DNA from: CAZPQV01 sp964588705
GTDB lineage: Bacteria > Bacteroidota > Bacteroidia > Flavobacteriales > Weeksellaceae
Assembly: GCA_964588705.1 (NCBI GenBank)
Contig: CAZPQV010000027.1
Location: forward strand, 1-26,555
Reading direction: 5' to 3'
DNA: 26,555 nucleotides
Shown: positions 6,004 to 14,929 of the stretch, piece after piece
How the letters are laid out: every line of letters starts with the position of its first letter
How positions within the stretch are numbered: the first letter of the stretch is position 1
Program-made: the position numbers and the translations under genes
The notes under the pieces: generated by a model
What the model was told of the DNA's origin: nothing
What the model saw: only the letters and a program-made list of their open reading frames with translations
Databases searched by the model: none

Positions 6004-7272
6004 ATGAATATAAAGTATCACGCTCAATTTCTTCTTGACAGGGAAAAAGACAATCCTACTGCAAAACTGCGATATCGCATTAAGTGGGATGGCAATATTG
6101 TGGCTTTCAATTTGGGATATAGAGTAGAAATACAAAAATGGAGCAAGGAAACACAACGCTGTAAGGCCAATACAACTCACGGCGATAAGAAAATTTTCGC
6201 AAGCATTATCAACAGGAAAATTCAAGAATTTGAATCGGCTTGTCAAAGAACTTTTCAAAAATTTGAAGTTGATGTAATGTCTCCATGCTCAAAACAATTC
6301 CGTGAATCTTTTAATTGCGAAGTTGGGAGAACTTCGAAAACTGAAATTGTAGAAGAAAAGTCTTTTTTTGATGTTTTTGACCTATTTACTCAAGAAGAAT
6401 CAAGAAACTCATATTGGAAAGATAAAACCTTGATGAAGATGAATACGCTAAAAAACAAGTTAACAGAATTTAATCCCAATTTAAAATTTGACAACTTGGA
6501 TGAGGAGGGCTATAACAAGTTCCAACATTTTTTGGAATCAAAAAATCATAAAAACTCTACTATTCTGAAAGAGTTTAAGTCTTTAAAGTGGTTTTTAAAA
6601 TGGGCAAAAAGAAAAGGATATCAAACAAATTCCTATTTCGAACTATTTCAACCAAAACTAAAGAACATTCCGAAAAAAGTTATTTTTCTTTCACAGGATG
6701 AATTGAAGAGATTTCGTGAATATGTAATTCCCGAAAACAAAAAACATCTTGAAAAAATTCGGGACGTTTTCTTATTTCAATGCTTTACCGGTCTGCGATA
6801 TTCTGATGTTTTTAATTTACGGAAATCGGACGTCAAAGAAAAACACATTGAAATAAATTCTATAAAAACATCTGATAATCTCACAATCGACCTTAATGCG
6901 CATAGTCGTGAAATTTTGTTAAAATACAAAGATGAAGATTTTGTGCAAAATAGAGCTTTACCCGTTATTAGCAATCAAAAAATGAATGACTACCTAAAGG
7001 AGTTGGCAGAGTTAGTAGAAATTGATGAACCTATTACGCAGACTTATTATATGGGAAAAAAAAGAATTGACGAAGTGTTACCGAAATATTCTTTACTTGG
7101 AACTCACTGCGGTAGAAGAACATTTATTTGCAATGCATTATCACTTGGGATTCCTCCGCAAGTAGTAATGAAGTGGACTGGACATAGTGATTACAGCGCC
7201 ATGAAACCCTATATAGATATTGCTGATGAAATAAAAGCAACCGCAATGGAGAAATTTGATTTAATAATTTAA
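6004..7272 (+). CDS. Tyrosine recombinase/integrase
   Basis: This 422-residue, full-length Bacteroidota-type integrase has an N-terminal arm-binding region at about 1-115. A SAM-like core-binding domain follows at about 120-220 (YWKDKTLMKMNTLKNKLTEF, WFLKWAKRKGY). The catalytic domain spans about 225-422 with all expected residues: R265 in TGLRYSD, K288, H368 and R371 in THCGRR, H394 in WTGHS, and nucleophile Y403 in MKPYID. It would integrate and excise the island at an att site. It lies 14 bp after the exported-protein gene and 73 bp before the restriction-modification cargo. Its presence together with a plasmid-type replicon fits an integrative element. The family call is firm; the substrate site is unknown. 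Confidence 0.95.
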   Translation: MNIKYHAQFLLDREKDNPTAKLRYRIKWDGNIVAFNLGYRVEIQKWSKETQRCKANTTHGDKKIFASIINRKIQEFESACQRTFQKFEVDVMSPCSKQFRESFNCEVGRTSKTEIVEEKSFFDVFDLFTQEESRNSYWKDKTLMKMNTLKNKLTEFNPNLKFDNLDEEGYNKFQHFLESKNHKNSTILKEFKSLKWFLKWAKRKGYQTNSYFELFQPKLKNIPKKVIFLSQDELKRFREYVIPENKKHLEKIRDVFLFQCFTGLRYSDVFNLRKSDVKEKHIEINSIKTSDNLTIDLNAHSREILLKYKDEDFVQNRALPVISNQKMNDYLKELAELVEIDEPITQTYYMGKKRIDEVLPKYSLLGTHCGRRTFICNALSLGIPPQVVMKWTGHSDYSAMKPYIDIADEIKATAMEKFDLII

Positions 7273-7330
7273 ATATTGGGACAAGGGGATTTGGTAATGT
7301 TTTTTAATCGGCAAGAATTATATTTTATTG

Positions 7331-7338
7331 TAACTTTG
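7331..7338 (+). promoter_or_regulatory. Candidate -7 box for the methyltransferase gene
   Basis: TAACTTTG matches the Bacteroidota -7 consensus TAnnTTTG exactly. It lies only 7 bp before the GTG start at 7346, so transcription would begin at or next to the start codon and the mRNA would be nearly leaderless. I do not see a good TTG box at the usual upstream distance. Confidence 0.45.
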
Positions 7339-7345
7339 CAATAAG

Positions 7346-10300
7346 GTGAAAAATTCTGAACTACATAAACTTCTGATTAAGTTAAACTTGGAAAATACTG
7401 TTTTTTATAAAAATGAACAGGATGGCTCTTATGATTTTGATTTTCATCCGGATATCCTAAATAAAATTAAAAGAATTTCTCCCGATGCAGTCTATGTATT
7501 CAATAACCAACCTTTATTACTGTTTTTTGATTTAACCAATTCTGATGATTTAAATAAAGAATCTGAGATACATAAAAAAGTTTGGTCTTTTGATAATTCC
7601 CCAATCGTTTTTATATTAAAAGACAAAGATATTTCTATCTATAATGCTTTAAATTATATCAAAAATAAAGATGGTAGAGGCGGTTATCTCCAAGAGGTTG
7701 AAATATCTGATGAAGAAAGAGACGAGAAATTTTCTTTTTGGAGTTTGCAGTCGGGGGAAACTTGGGCTTGGTTTCAAGATGAATACTTGTCTAAAAAAAA
7801 CGAAAACCAAACACGGGTTAATCAGAGACTATTTCAAAACATTAAAGATGTACGAAATTATTTAACTGATAAAACAAAATCAAATTTTCTTGATGAGAAA
7901 TCTGCCAATTCTTTGATTCTAAGATTAATTTTTATTCGATATTTAATCCTTAAATCTAAATTGGTAAATTATAAATATNNNNNNNNNNATAGAGGTATCA
8001 AGATTGATGAGGCGTATATTTCAGGCTAATCACTTAATGAAAAAAGAAAAAACTTTATTCTTTTAATTTCAGAACCTGAAAAACTCAATCAATTATTTGA
8101 AAGACTTAATGATAATTTCAATGGTGTTCTTTTCAAAGAGACAGATATAAAGTTAAATCAAATTCAAGCAAATTATTTAGCTGATGTTTTTAAAGGAGAG
8201 CTTGAGCAACAAGGCTCTTTATTTGAAGGCTCTTTCTTTGAGATTTTTGATTTTTCAATTATTCCTGTTGAAGTAATATCGGGTATTTATGAATCTTTGA
8301 TTGATGATGAGACTAAAGATTTAGATTCAGCAGTTTATACTCCGTCTTTTTTAGTTGATTATATTTTATCAGATACTGTTGATAAATATCTGAATCAAAA
8401 TAATGTTTCAGAATGTAAAATTTTTGAGGTTGCAGTTGGCTCGGGAATATTCTTAGTTCAATCTTTGAGAAGAATGATTGAAAAAGAAATTGAACTTAAT
8501 GGAGATTCAAATAAAAATGAATTTAGTAACAAAATTAGAGAAATTGCTAAAAATAATCTGTTTGGAATTGATATAAATGAAGAGGCTCTAAAAGTTACTT
8601 GTTTCTCAATTTATATAGCATTATTGGATTATCAACAGCCAAAAGACATTGATAAGTATCCATTCCCTAATCTTTTAGGGACTAATCTTTTCAAAGCTAA
8701 TTTCTTTGATAAGTCACATGATTTTAATAAAGTAATAAAAAATAATCCACCAAAATTTATATTGGGGAATCCACCATGGAAAAGCAAAAAAGAAGATGTA
8801 GTTCATGTTAAATGGTTAAAGGACAATAAAAAAACAGTTGGCAGATTTGAAATTGCTCAGTCATTTCTTTTGAGAGCTAAAGATTTTATGAGTGATGAAA
8901 CACAATCGGCACTCATTGTTACTAGTACAATTTTCTATAATGTTTCACAAAAAACTAAAGGATTTAAAAAGGATTTCTTAACTACATTTTGTGTAGAAAA
9001 GTTTTTTGATTTATCCCCAGTAAGAAGATTAATTTTTGAGAAGAAAAATAGTCCTGCTAGTATCGTTTATTTTAGACTATCAAAAGATAATGATTGCCAA
9101 AAGAATATAATTAATCATCAATCAGTTAAATTTAATCGTTTTATCAAATATTTCAAAATGTTAGTTATTGAAAGGTTTGATCAAAAAGCGTTACCACAGA
9201 AATATTTTTTAGAAAATGATTGGATGTTTAAGGTTGCCTTATATGGAAGTTATTTGGATTTTAATTTCTTGAAAGTATTACCTCAAAAAAATATTGGGTC
9301 AATTATCAATAATAACACTATCTATAAAGGGGCTGGTATAGAAAGAGGGAAAGATCCGAATTTTTTTCCAGAATTAATTGGAATGAAAATTTTAGAAAAC
9401 TCTCAGATTGAACAGGGCTACACTAATACCAAAAATTACAAATCTCTAAATAAAGAAGACGTTTATTTGTCGAGGGGGAGAGATAAAAATATTTTTTTGG
9501 GCAATAAAGTTTTATTTAAAGAACAGGCTCTTAATGAATCAGAACCACTAATTTCTTTTTCAAGTGAGGATTTTGTTTTTAGAAAAGGGGTGTTTTCTAT
9601 CTCTTCAAAAACTGAAAATATTATATTATTATTATATTCTTTACTTAAATCTGATTTAAGTCAATACTTTCTTTTTCTAATTTCTGGTGCCTGGGGAGTA
9701 GCAACTAGACCCGCTATAAGATTTGATGAAGAATTACTAAGGATGCCATTGCTTGATTTTGATAAATCAGTATTAGAAAAATTGGTTAATAATGCTAAAT
9801 CAATTATTGAATATTATGCCACTTTTTATGACAAATTTAATCTTGGAAAGCCTTCTGTAAATCATTTTTTGCTCCAAAAAAATAATCAAATAATTAATGA
9901 CTCTTATGGTGTCAAAGACTACGAGAAGGATTTAATTGATTATGCTTTAAATGTCTCTCGTTATCAGTTTCAACAAAGCAAACAGCATCTTGTTACTAAT
10001 TTTAATGATTCTGACCACCGTAACCAAAAACAAGTTTTAGAGAAATATGCCGATGTTTACATAAAAGAATTTGAGGAAATATATTATGATGAGTTTGTAA
10101 AAGTTGAGATTTTTACAATGAGACATTTCATTGCAATGAATTTCATTATTACAGACAAAAAGCCAAAAGAAAAAATATCATATCCTAAAAATACTGATGA
10201 AAAAGATGTTTTGGAGAAACTGGCAAATAATTTGACTATTGAAAGAATAACAGATACCAGCGACCCATCAAAAAATCTATATATTCAAAAGGATATAAAA

Positions 10301-10450
10301 GGATTTGAAAGTGATTCTTTTTATATTATAAAGCCAAATGAATATAAATGTTGGCATCGTGCAATGGCATGGTATGATGTTGCAGAATTTAAGCAGGCTA
10401 TTCAAGAAGCAGAATTAAAACGTCTTAATAACATTTCTGCCAATGATTAG
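7346..10450 (+). pseudogene. Eco57I-like DNA N6-adenine methyltransferase/restriction protein, interrupted
   Basis: One reading frame runs from the GTG at 7346 to the TAG at 10448, about 1034 codons, broken by a single TAA at 8027-8029 and a 10-N gap at 7979-7988 that keeps frame. The N-terminal third resembles the nuclease-like part of type IIG enzymes (PDAVYVFNNQPLLLFFDL, IHKKVWSFDNSPIVFI). The centre carries methyltransferase motifs: YTPSFLVDYIL (motif X), FEVAVGSGIFL (motif I) and the catalytic LGNPPW (motif IV, NPPW at 8768-8779). The C-terminal part has the TaqI-type recognition region (RPAIRFDEELLRMPLLDF). Family members run straight through the stop position, and coding resumes immediately after the stop. 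It may be a true nonsense mutation or an error next to the gap. If the stop is real, the methyltransferase half could restart inside. Confidence 0.8.
7979..7988. other. Assembly gap (10 Ns) inside the methyltransferase gene
   Basis: The frame is the same on both sides when 10 bases are counted. The in-frame TAA lies 39 bp to the right, so base quality in this area is suspect. Confidence 0.95.
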
Positions 10451-11174
10451 TAACGCCGATAATTTTAAAAAGAATAGAAATCGGGTTATAGAATCTCATG
10501 TTAGGAAAATAATGAGATATGTAATTGACTGCTATCATCTTATTTTAAAGGATGGAAAGAAATATGATTATGCTACAAGGGGGAAAATAAAGCAAGAAGA
10601 TTTTTTAAGAAATGGACTTGTTGATGATTATATGAGGGAAAATATCAATCTTTTAAATGACAGCCCCATTAATGAATATTCAATAGAGAATTTTATCAAT
10701 AAGGAATCTGCTGAATCATATTATGATGCTAAGGATGGTTTAATGCATGACGATAAAATAGATATTAAAATTGATTATCCTTATTTGAAATTAGATTTAG
10801 AAGATAAGTTGACTTATTTTGCAATAGAATGTAAAAGAATTAAAACTAATACAGATTCTATTGCTTACATAGGTGATACTATAAAGTTTTCACAGAGAAG
10901 CTATGTAAAAGGACGAATACCTTATGAAGGGCAAATCGGATTTATTGAAAACCCCAAAATATCCCATTCTTCAATTTTTCCAATAATAAATAAAAAGTTA
11001 AAATCTAATAAAAATTTGACTACTATTAAAGATTTGCAGTCTGAGATTCTTGCACCAAACTTTGAAGGTTCTTACAGGTCTCTACACCAAAAATCAAATG
11101 AAACAAAAGACAAGTTTTCAGTCTTTCACTTATTGTTCGATTACTCCAAAATCGTTCTAAATAATTATGACTAA
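10443..11174 (+). CDS. Putative restriction-associated nuclease, partner of the methyltransferase
   Basis: The 243-residue protein starts inside the end of the methyltransferase gene (8-bp overlap), so the two are translationally coupled and probably one system. Residues 104-131 contain DKIDIKI and, 20 residues later, YFAIECKRIK. The spacing D107...E129-C-K131, with a hydrophobic strand before the ECK, fits a PD-(D/E)XK nuclease core. No signal peptide or membrane segment is seen. I do not recognise a named family. An alternative is a recognition or inhibitory subunit. The nuclease assignment rests on this one motif and the gene pairing. Confidence 0.65.
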   Translation: MISNADNFKKNRNRVIESHVRKIMRYVIDCYHLILKDGKKYDYATRGKIKQEDFLRNGLVDDYMRENINLLNDSPINEYSIENFINKESAESYYDAKDGLMHDDKIDIKIDYPYLKLDLEDKLTYFAIECKRIKTNTDSIAYIGDTIKFSQRSYVKGRIPYEGQIGFIENPKISHSSIFPIINKKLKSNKNLTTIKDLQSEILAPNFEGSYRSLHQKSNETKDKFSVFHLLFDYSKIVLNNYD

Positions 11175-11341
11175 ATTAAGAAGGTTGAACTGAATTGATT
11201 TTGGTCCCTACTTCAAAAATCAGGGACAAATTCAAGGGATGTTCAATATTGTTTATAACGCTTTAATGTTTCTTAAATATTTGTAAATTATTTAAAATCA
11301 ACGAAATGAATATTTATTGTGTTTTATTGAAGTATATTAAT

Positions 11342-11360
11342 ATTCCCCTACGGGCTACAA
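11342..11360 (+). other. Possible attachment site: tRNA 3'-end-like remnant
   Basis: ATTCCCCTACGGGCTACAA reads like the 3' part of a tRNA: the second half of the T-arm (CCTAC), a 7-base acceptor strand (GGGCTAC), discriminator A and no encoded CCA, with a terminator right after. The 5' part of a tRNA is missing. Tyrosine recombinases often use tRNA 3' ends, and such a remnant is what the distal att site leaves. The matching intact tRNA would lie outside the window to the left. This is tentative. Confidence 0.3.
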
Positions 11361-11388
11361 AAATCCTCAGAGAAATCTGAGGATTTTT
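11359..11388. terminator. Strong bidirectional rho-independent terminator
   Basis: The arms AAAAATCCTCAG (11359-11370) and CTGAGGATTTTT (11377-11388) are perfect 12-bp complements around a 6-nt loop, with a T-run on the plus strand and, by symmetry, on the minus strand. It separates the island side from the minus-strand gene ending at 11444. Confidence 0.85.
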
Positions 11389-11443
11389 CTGTTATACGTT
11401 TACTCCCTGTTATTTTTAAAAATCAGTTTTGTACTAAAATGTA

Positions 11444-12053
11444 CTAATCAATCTTCTCAGCAACAAAACTGATTAAATTTCCATCATAATCAAAAGTGCC
11501 CATTGCCCGTTCTACTGCTTCATCTCCAATTGCATTTTTACCACGGTACACCATTGAGGCAACAATATTTTTCTTTCTCGTAGATAAACGACGTTTCCAC
11601 CTGCTCAAAACTTTCAGGAAAATTCATGTCTTTTTTTACATGAGTAATGAGTTTTGAATTCGATTTTTCAGGCAATGAGATATGATTCTTTTCAAACCCT
11701 GATTGTTTTATTTGCAGGATCCTGGCTTCCAAGTTTGCAGTCTGAGTTTTAGAAAGATTTTCATTCTGCAATTCTGCAGTAAGTAATTCAATTTTCTTTT
11801 CTGGACTCAGTTGAAGAAATTTTTGATTAGCTAATTTTGCAGAATCAATTTTCTGAAGCTGATTTTTTGGACTTTCAGAAAGCAATTCAGATTCGTTCGG
11901 TCTTAAAGGATCTTTAACTTCAATATTATTACTTTTAATATAGAAATCAATCGCAAAAAACAATGCCGTTACTCCCAATCCGACAATTACAAATCTTCTG
12001 ATTACTCTTTTTCGGATTCGTTTCTGTTCGGATTCGGAAAGCTCTGATTTCAT
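11444..12053 (-). pseudogene. Membrane-anchored hypothetical protein with a C-terminal frameshift
   Basis: From the ATG at 12053 the frame gives a basic N-terminus and one membrane helix (about 20-40, FVIVGLGVTALFFAIDFYI). A Gln/Lys/Leu-rich helical region and a C-terminal domain follow. The literal frame stops at 11538 after a poor tail. Shifting by one base at the A-rich run near 11564-11578 gives a better continuation (NIVASMVYRGKNAIGDEA, then GTFDYDGNLISFVAEKID) to a TAG at 11446-11444, about 202 residues in all. One extra base in a homopolymer, either an assembly error or a mutation, explains this best. I do not recognise the family. A -7 box on the minus strand lies at 12107-12100. Confidence 0.65.
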
Positions 12054-12099
12054 ATAATCTCTGTCTGTTGATTTAAAATATTGTGTTTTCTTAAAATTA

Positions 12100-12107
12100 C
12101 AAATTTA
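12100..12107 (-). promoter_or_regulatory. Candidate -7 box for the gene starting at 12053
   Basis: The minus-strand sequence TAAATTTG matches TAnnTTTG, 46 bp upstream of the ATG. No well-spaced TTG box is evident. Confidence 0.35.
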
Positions 12108-12216
12108 AACGGCTAAATTTCAACCTATTACATTACCAATTTCTATCTGAATTATCAATAATTACAATTTTCTGTAAAAAGCATACAAATCTTCAGAAGA
12201 TTTTTTTCTTATTGTC

Positions 12217-12224
12217 TATATTTG
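12217..12224 (+). promoter_or_regulatory. Candidate -7 box for aroQ
   Basis: TATATTTG matches the TAnnTTTG consensus, 19 bp before the aroQ ATG, giving a leader of roughly a dozen bases. The -33 element is not clear. Confidence 0.45.
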
Positions 12225-12243
12225 AAGAATCAATTCAGGTGAT

Positions 12244-12651
12244 ATGAAAATTCTTATTGTAAATGGCCCCAATCTGAATCTTTTGGGAACCCGCGAACCC
12301 GAAATTTACGGTTCAGTTTCTATGGAAAACGTTCTTGATAATTTGAAAAATGAATTCAAAAACCATGAAATCCAATATTATCAATCCAACCACGAAGGAG
12401 AAATAATCGACCGCTTGCAGCAGAATGATTTTGAAGCGTTAATTATCAATCCCGGAGCATTCACCCACTATTCCTATGCTATTGCTGATGCTTTGAAGAA
12501 TATCAAAACTCCAAAAATTGAAGTTCATATCAGCAATATTTATCAGAGAGAAGCATTTCGTCAAAAATCAGTGACGGCGTCTTATTCCGATTCTGTCCTC
12601 AGCGGATTTGGAACGGACGGTTACCGATTGGCTGTTCTAAGTTTAAAATAA
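12244..12651 (+). CDS. aroQ: 3-dehydroquinate dehydratase, type II
   Basis: This cytosolic enzyme converts 3-dehydroquinate to 3-dehydroshikimate in the shikimate pathway. The protein has 135 residues, near the short end of the family (about 140-150). It opens with the hallmark ILIVNGPNLNLLGTREPEIYG, shown here as NGPNLNLLGTREPEIYG, with active-site Y22. It continues with INPGAFTHYS (N69, H75) and EVHISNIYQREAFR (H95, R106). It stands alone on the plus strand, with a -7 box 19 bp upstream and a terminator just past its stop that it shares with the convergent lipoprotein gene. The identification is firm. Confidence 0.97.
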   Translation: MKILIVNGPNLNLLGTREPEIYGSVSMENVLDNLKNEFKNHEIQYYQSNHEGEIIDRLQQNDFEALIINPGAFTHYSYAIADALKNIKTPKIEVHISNIYQREAFRQKSVTASYSDSVLSGFGTDGYRLAVLSLK

Positions 12652-12656
12652 AAAAA

Positions 12657-12674
12657 GAAGTTCAGTTGAACTTC
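12657..12674. terminator. Bidirectional terminator between aroQ and the lipoprotein gene
   Basis: The arms GAAGTTCA (12657-12664) and TGAACTTC (12667-12674) are flanked by an A-run on the left and a T-run on the right. It therefore works for both convergent genes. Confidence 0.8.
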
Positions 12675-12681
12675 CTTTTTG

Positions 12682-13098
12682 TTATTTCTTTCTTCGGTCT
12701 ATAAACTCATAAATTTCTGCGGCCATTTTCATATCCGTTTTTACGGTTTTAAAATGGATTTCGTCATTATTATTTACGGTATATTCATATACCTCTGTTG
12801 CGCCGCTACTGTGTTGAGAGTAATACTTCCCGTCTTTCACCCACCATTTTCCGGATTCGCGAAATGTTTCTCCGTTAGCATTGAAATCAATAATATATTT
12901 GCCGTCTTCCATACGGAGCAAATCCCAACCTTTGGTAACGTTGGCATATTGTTGTCCGGTTTCAACGCCTTCCCAATCTCCAACCAATCTTTTATCAATT
13001 TGTTTACCGTCTTCGATATTTACAAAGTTTGAAGTTGATGCACAGGAAACCAAGAATATTCCAACCATTAGCATCATGAATAATTTTACTGTTTTCAT
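12682..13098 (-). CDS. Small lipoprotein, lipocalin-like
   Basis: This 138-residue protein has a lipoprotein signal: MKTVKLFMMLMVGIFLVSC with the lipid-modified cysteine at C19. The mature part has a GDWEG opening and repeated short beta-strand segments (YIIDFNANGETFRESGKWWV, then YYSQHSSGATEVYEY). This is the pattern of small lipocalin-like or single-barrel lipoproteins common in flavobacteria. It is probably anchored in the outer membrane. The ligand is unknown. It is a single gene, convergent with aroQ. Confidence 0.8.
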   Translation of the reverse strand: MKTVKLFMMLMVGIFLVSCASTSNFVNIEDGKQIDKRLVGDWEGVETGQQYANVTKGWDLLRMEDGKYIIDFNANGETFRESGKWWVKDGKYYSQHSSGATEVYEYTVNNNDEIHFKTVKTDMKMAAEIYEFIDRRKK

Positions 13099-13153
13099 AT
13101 AGAATTTTTGTTTTATCGTATAAATTTAAGCCAAAAATAATTCATCAATAAAA

Positions 13154-13183
13154 AAAATTCCTCAAAATAATTTGAGGAATTTT
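13154..13183 (-). terminator. Terminator downstream of pckA
   Basis: The arms AAAATTCCTCAAA (13154-13166) and TTTGAGGAATTTT (13171-13183) are perfect 13-bp complements with an ATAA loop. The structure lies 24 bp past the pckA stop, with T's following on the minus strand. Confidence 0.85.
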
Positions 13184-13206
13184 ATTACTTAAAATAAATA
13201 TTATTA

Positions 13207-14811
13207 TTACAGTTGAGGACCTGCAGCAACTAATGCTTTACCTGCCTCGTTATCGCAATACTGTTCGAAGTTTTTGATGTATCTCGCACCCAAATCTCTT
13301 GCTTTAGCTTCCCATTCTGCAGCATCTTTGTAAGTTGCACGCGGATCAAGAATTCCTTCACTTACATTCGGAAGTGCTTTTGGATATCTCAAATTCATCA
13401 CCGGGATTACATCCGTTTCTACTTTATCGATAGAACCATCAATAATTGCATCGATAATTGCTCTGGTATCTTTCAGAGAAATACGTTTTCCGGTTCCGTT
13501 CCAGCCTGTATTTACCAAATATGCTTTTGCACCGTGCTCCTGCATTTTAGAAATCAGAGTTTTGGAATACATCGTTGGGTGAAGCGATAAGAACGCCTCT
13601 CCGAACGCCGGCGAGAATGAAGGTGTAGGTTCTGTAATTCCTCTTTCAGTTCCAGCAAGTTTTGATGTATAACCGCACAGGAAGTGATATTGCGCCTGTT
13701 CATCTGTAAGTATAGAAACCGGAGGCAACACTCCAAATGCGTCTGCAGAAAGATAAATCACCTTTTTAGCGTGCCCTGCTTTTGAAGGCAGCACAATTTT
13801 ACTGATGTGGTAAATCGGATAAGATACTCTCGTGTTCTCGGTAATAGATCCGTCGGTATAATCGATTTCTCCGTATTCGTTTACCACAACGTTTTCAAGA
13901 AGGGCATCTCTCTTAATTGCTTTGTAAATATCCGGTTCTTTCTCTTCAGAAAGGTCGATTACTTTTGCGTAGCAACCTCCTTCGTAGTTGAAAACACCAT
14001 TATCGTCCCAACCGTGCTCGTCGTCACCGATTAGATATCTTTTCGGGTCTGCAGAAAGTGTTGTTTTTCCGGTTCCTGAAAGCCCGAAGAAAACAGCAAC
14101 ATCACCATCTTCACCTACGTTTGCAGAACAGTGCATAGACGCCATTCCTTTCAATGGAAGATAATAGTTCATCATCGAGAACATTCCTTTCTTCATTTCA
14201 CCACCGTACCATGTTCCACCGATAATCTGCATTCTTTCAGTAAGGTTGAACATTACGAAGTTTTCAGAATTAAGACCTTGCTCTTTCCAATCCGGATTGG
14301 TTGTTTTTGAACCGTTGATTACGATGAAATCAGGTTTTCCGAAGTGTTCCAGTTCGTAGTTGGAAGGGCGGATGAACATATTCGTTACGAAATGTGCCTG
14401 CCAAGCTACCTCCATGATGAATCTTACTTTCAGTCTGGTATCCGGGTTTGTACCGCAGAACGCATCAACCACATAAATTTTCTTGGAAGTTGAAAGCTGC
14501 TTTAGAACCAAATCTTTACAGTGTGCAAAGATCTCAGGCGTGGTCGGAAGGTTTACTTTTCCGTCCCAATAAATGGTGTCTCTGGAAACATCATCCTGAA
14601 CAATATATCTGTCTTTAGGCGAACGGCCTGTAAAAATACCCGTTTTTACTGCAATTGCACCCGATTCTGTAACCGCACCTTTCTCGAATCCTTTGTTCTT
14701 AGGAGAGATTTCTGCCTGATAAAGTTCTTCGTAACTTGGGTTGTAAACGACCTCATCATAGCCTGTAATCCCCAGCTCGTGCAACTCCTGAATAATTTTA
14801 ATGTTCTTCAT
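13207..14811 (-). CDS. pckA: ATP-dependent phosphoenolpyruvate carboxykinase
   Basis: The enzyme converts oxaloacetate and ATP to phosphoenolpyruvate, CO2 and ADP, the entry step of gluconeogenesis. The 534 residues match the ATP-type family length (about 530-540). Visible signatures are TGRSPKDRY (R63, substrate binding), GGTWYGGEMKKG with the catalytic lysine region, SMHCSAN with metal-binding H227, the P-loop GLSGTGKTT (243-251) and the second phosphate/metal motif IGDDEHGWDD (about 261-270). It is a single gene with its own terminator. Upstream of it lies about 118 bp of AT-rich DNA with only a near match to a -7 box (TATATTTC). Confidence 0.98.
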   Translation of the reverse strand: MKNIKIIQELHELGITGYDEVVYNPSYEELYQAEISPKNKGFEKGAVTESGAIAVKTGIFTGRSPKDRYIVQDDVSRDTIYWDGKVNLPTTPEIFAHCKDLVLKQLSTSKKIYVVDAFCGTNPDTRLKVRFIMEVAWQAHFVTNMFIRPSNYELEHFGKPDFIVINGSKTTNPDWKEQGLNSENFVMFNLTERMQIIGGTWYGGEMKKGMFSMMNYYLPLKGMASMHCSANVGEDGDVAVFFGLSGTGKTTLSADPKRYLIGDDEHGWDDNGVFNYEGGCYAKVIDLSEEKEPDIYKAIKRDALLENVVVNEYGEIDYTDGSITENTRVSYPIYHISKIVLPSKAGHAKKVIYLSADAFGVLPPVSILTDEQAQYHFLCGYTSKLAGTERGITEPTPSFSPAFGEAFLSLHPTMYSKTLISKMQEHGAKAYLVNTGWNGTGKRISLKDTRAIIDAIIDGSIDKVETDVIPVMNLRYPKALPNVSEGILDPRATYKDAAEWEAKARDLGARYIKNFEQYCDNEAGKALVAAGPQL

Positions 14812-14929
14812 AATTCTTAATGGTTGATTTATCTTTTTATAAGAGTTTAAAATTATTGAAATATACTGAAAATACCGAAAATTTGAAAATGACTTATGTC
14901 AGCAATCCGTTTTATTTATAATTAACTGG

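Larger units (their letters stand above)
11175..11443. other. Intergenic region at the probable right edge of the accessory island
   Basis: The region contains a weak stem, GTCCCT (11204-11209) with AGGGAC (11222-11227), that could end the nuclease transcript. An AT-rich stretch without genes follows, then the tRNA-3'-like segment and the strong terminator at 11359-11388. Base composition shifts to the less AT-rich chromosomal type soon afterwards. No gene is supported here. Confidence 0.5.

Noticed and set aside
8027..8029. Stop-codon reassignment (TAA read as an amino acid), suggested by two internal TAA codons
   Set aside because: Other genes here, such as the SusC-type gene's neighbours and the XRE regulator, end at TAA at the family-expected length, so TAA works as a stop.
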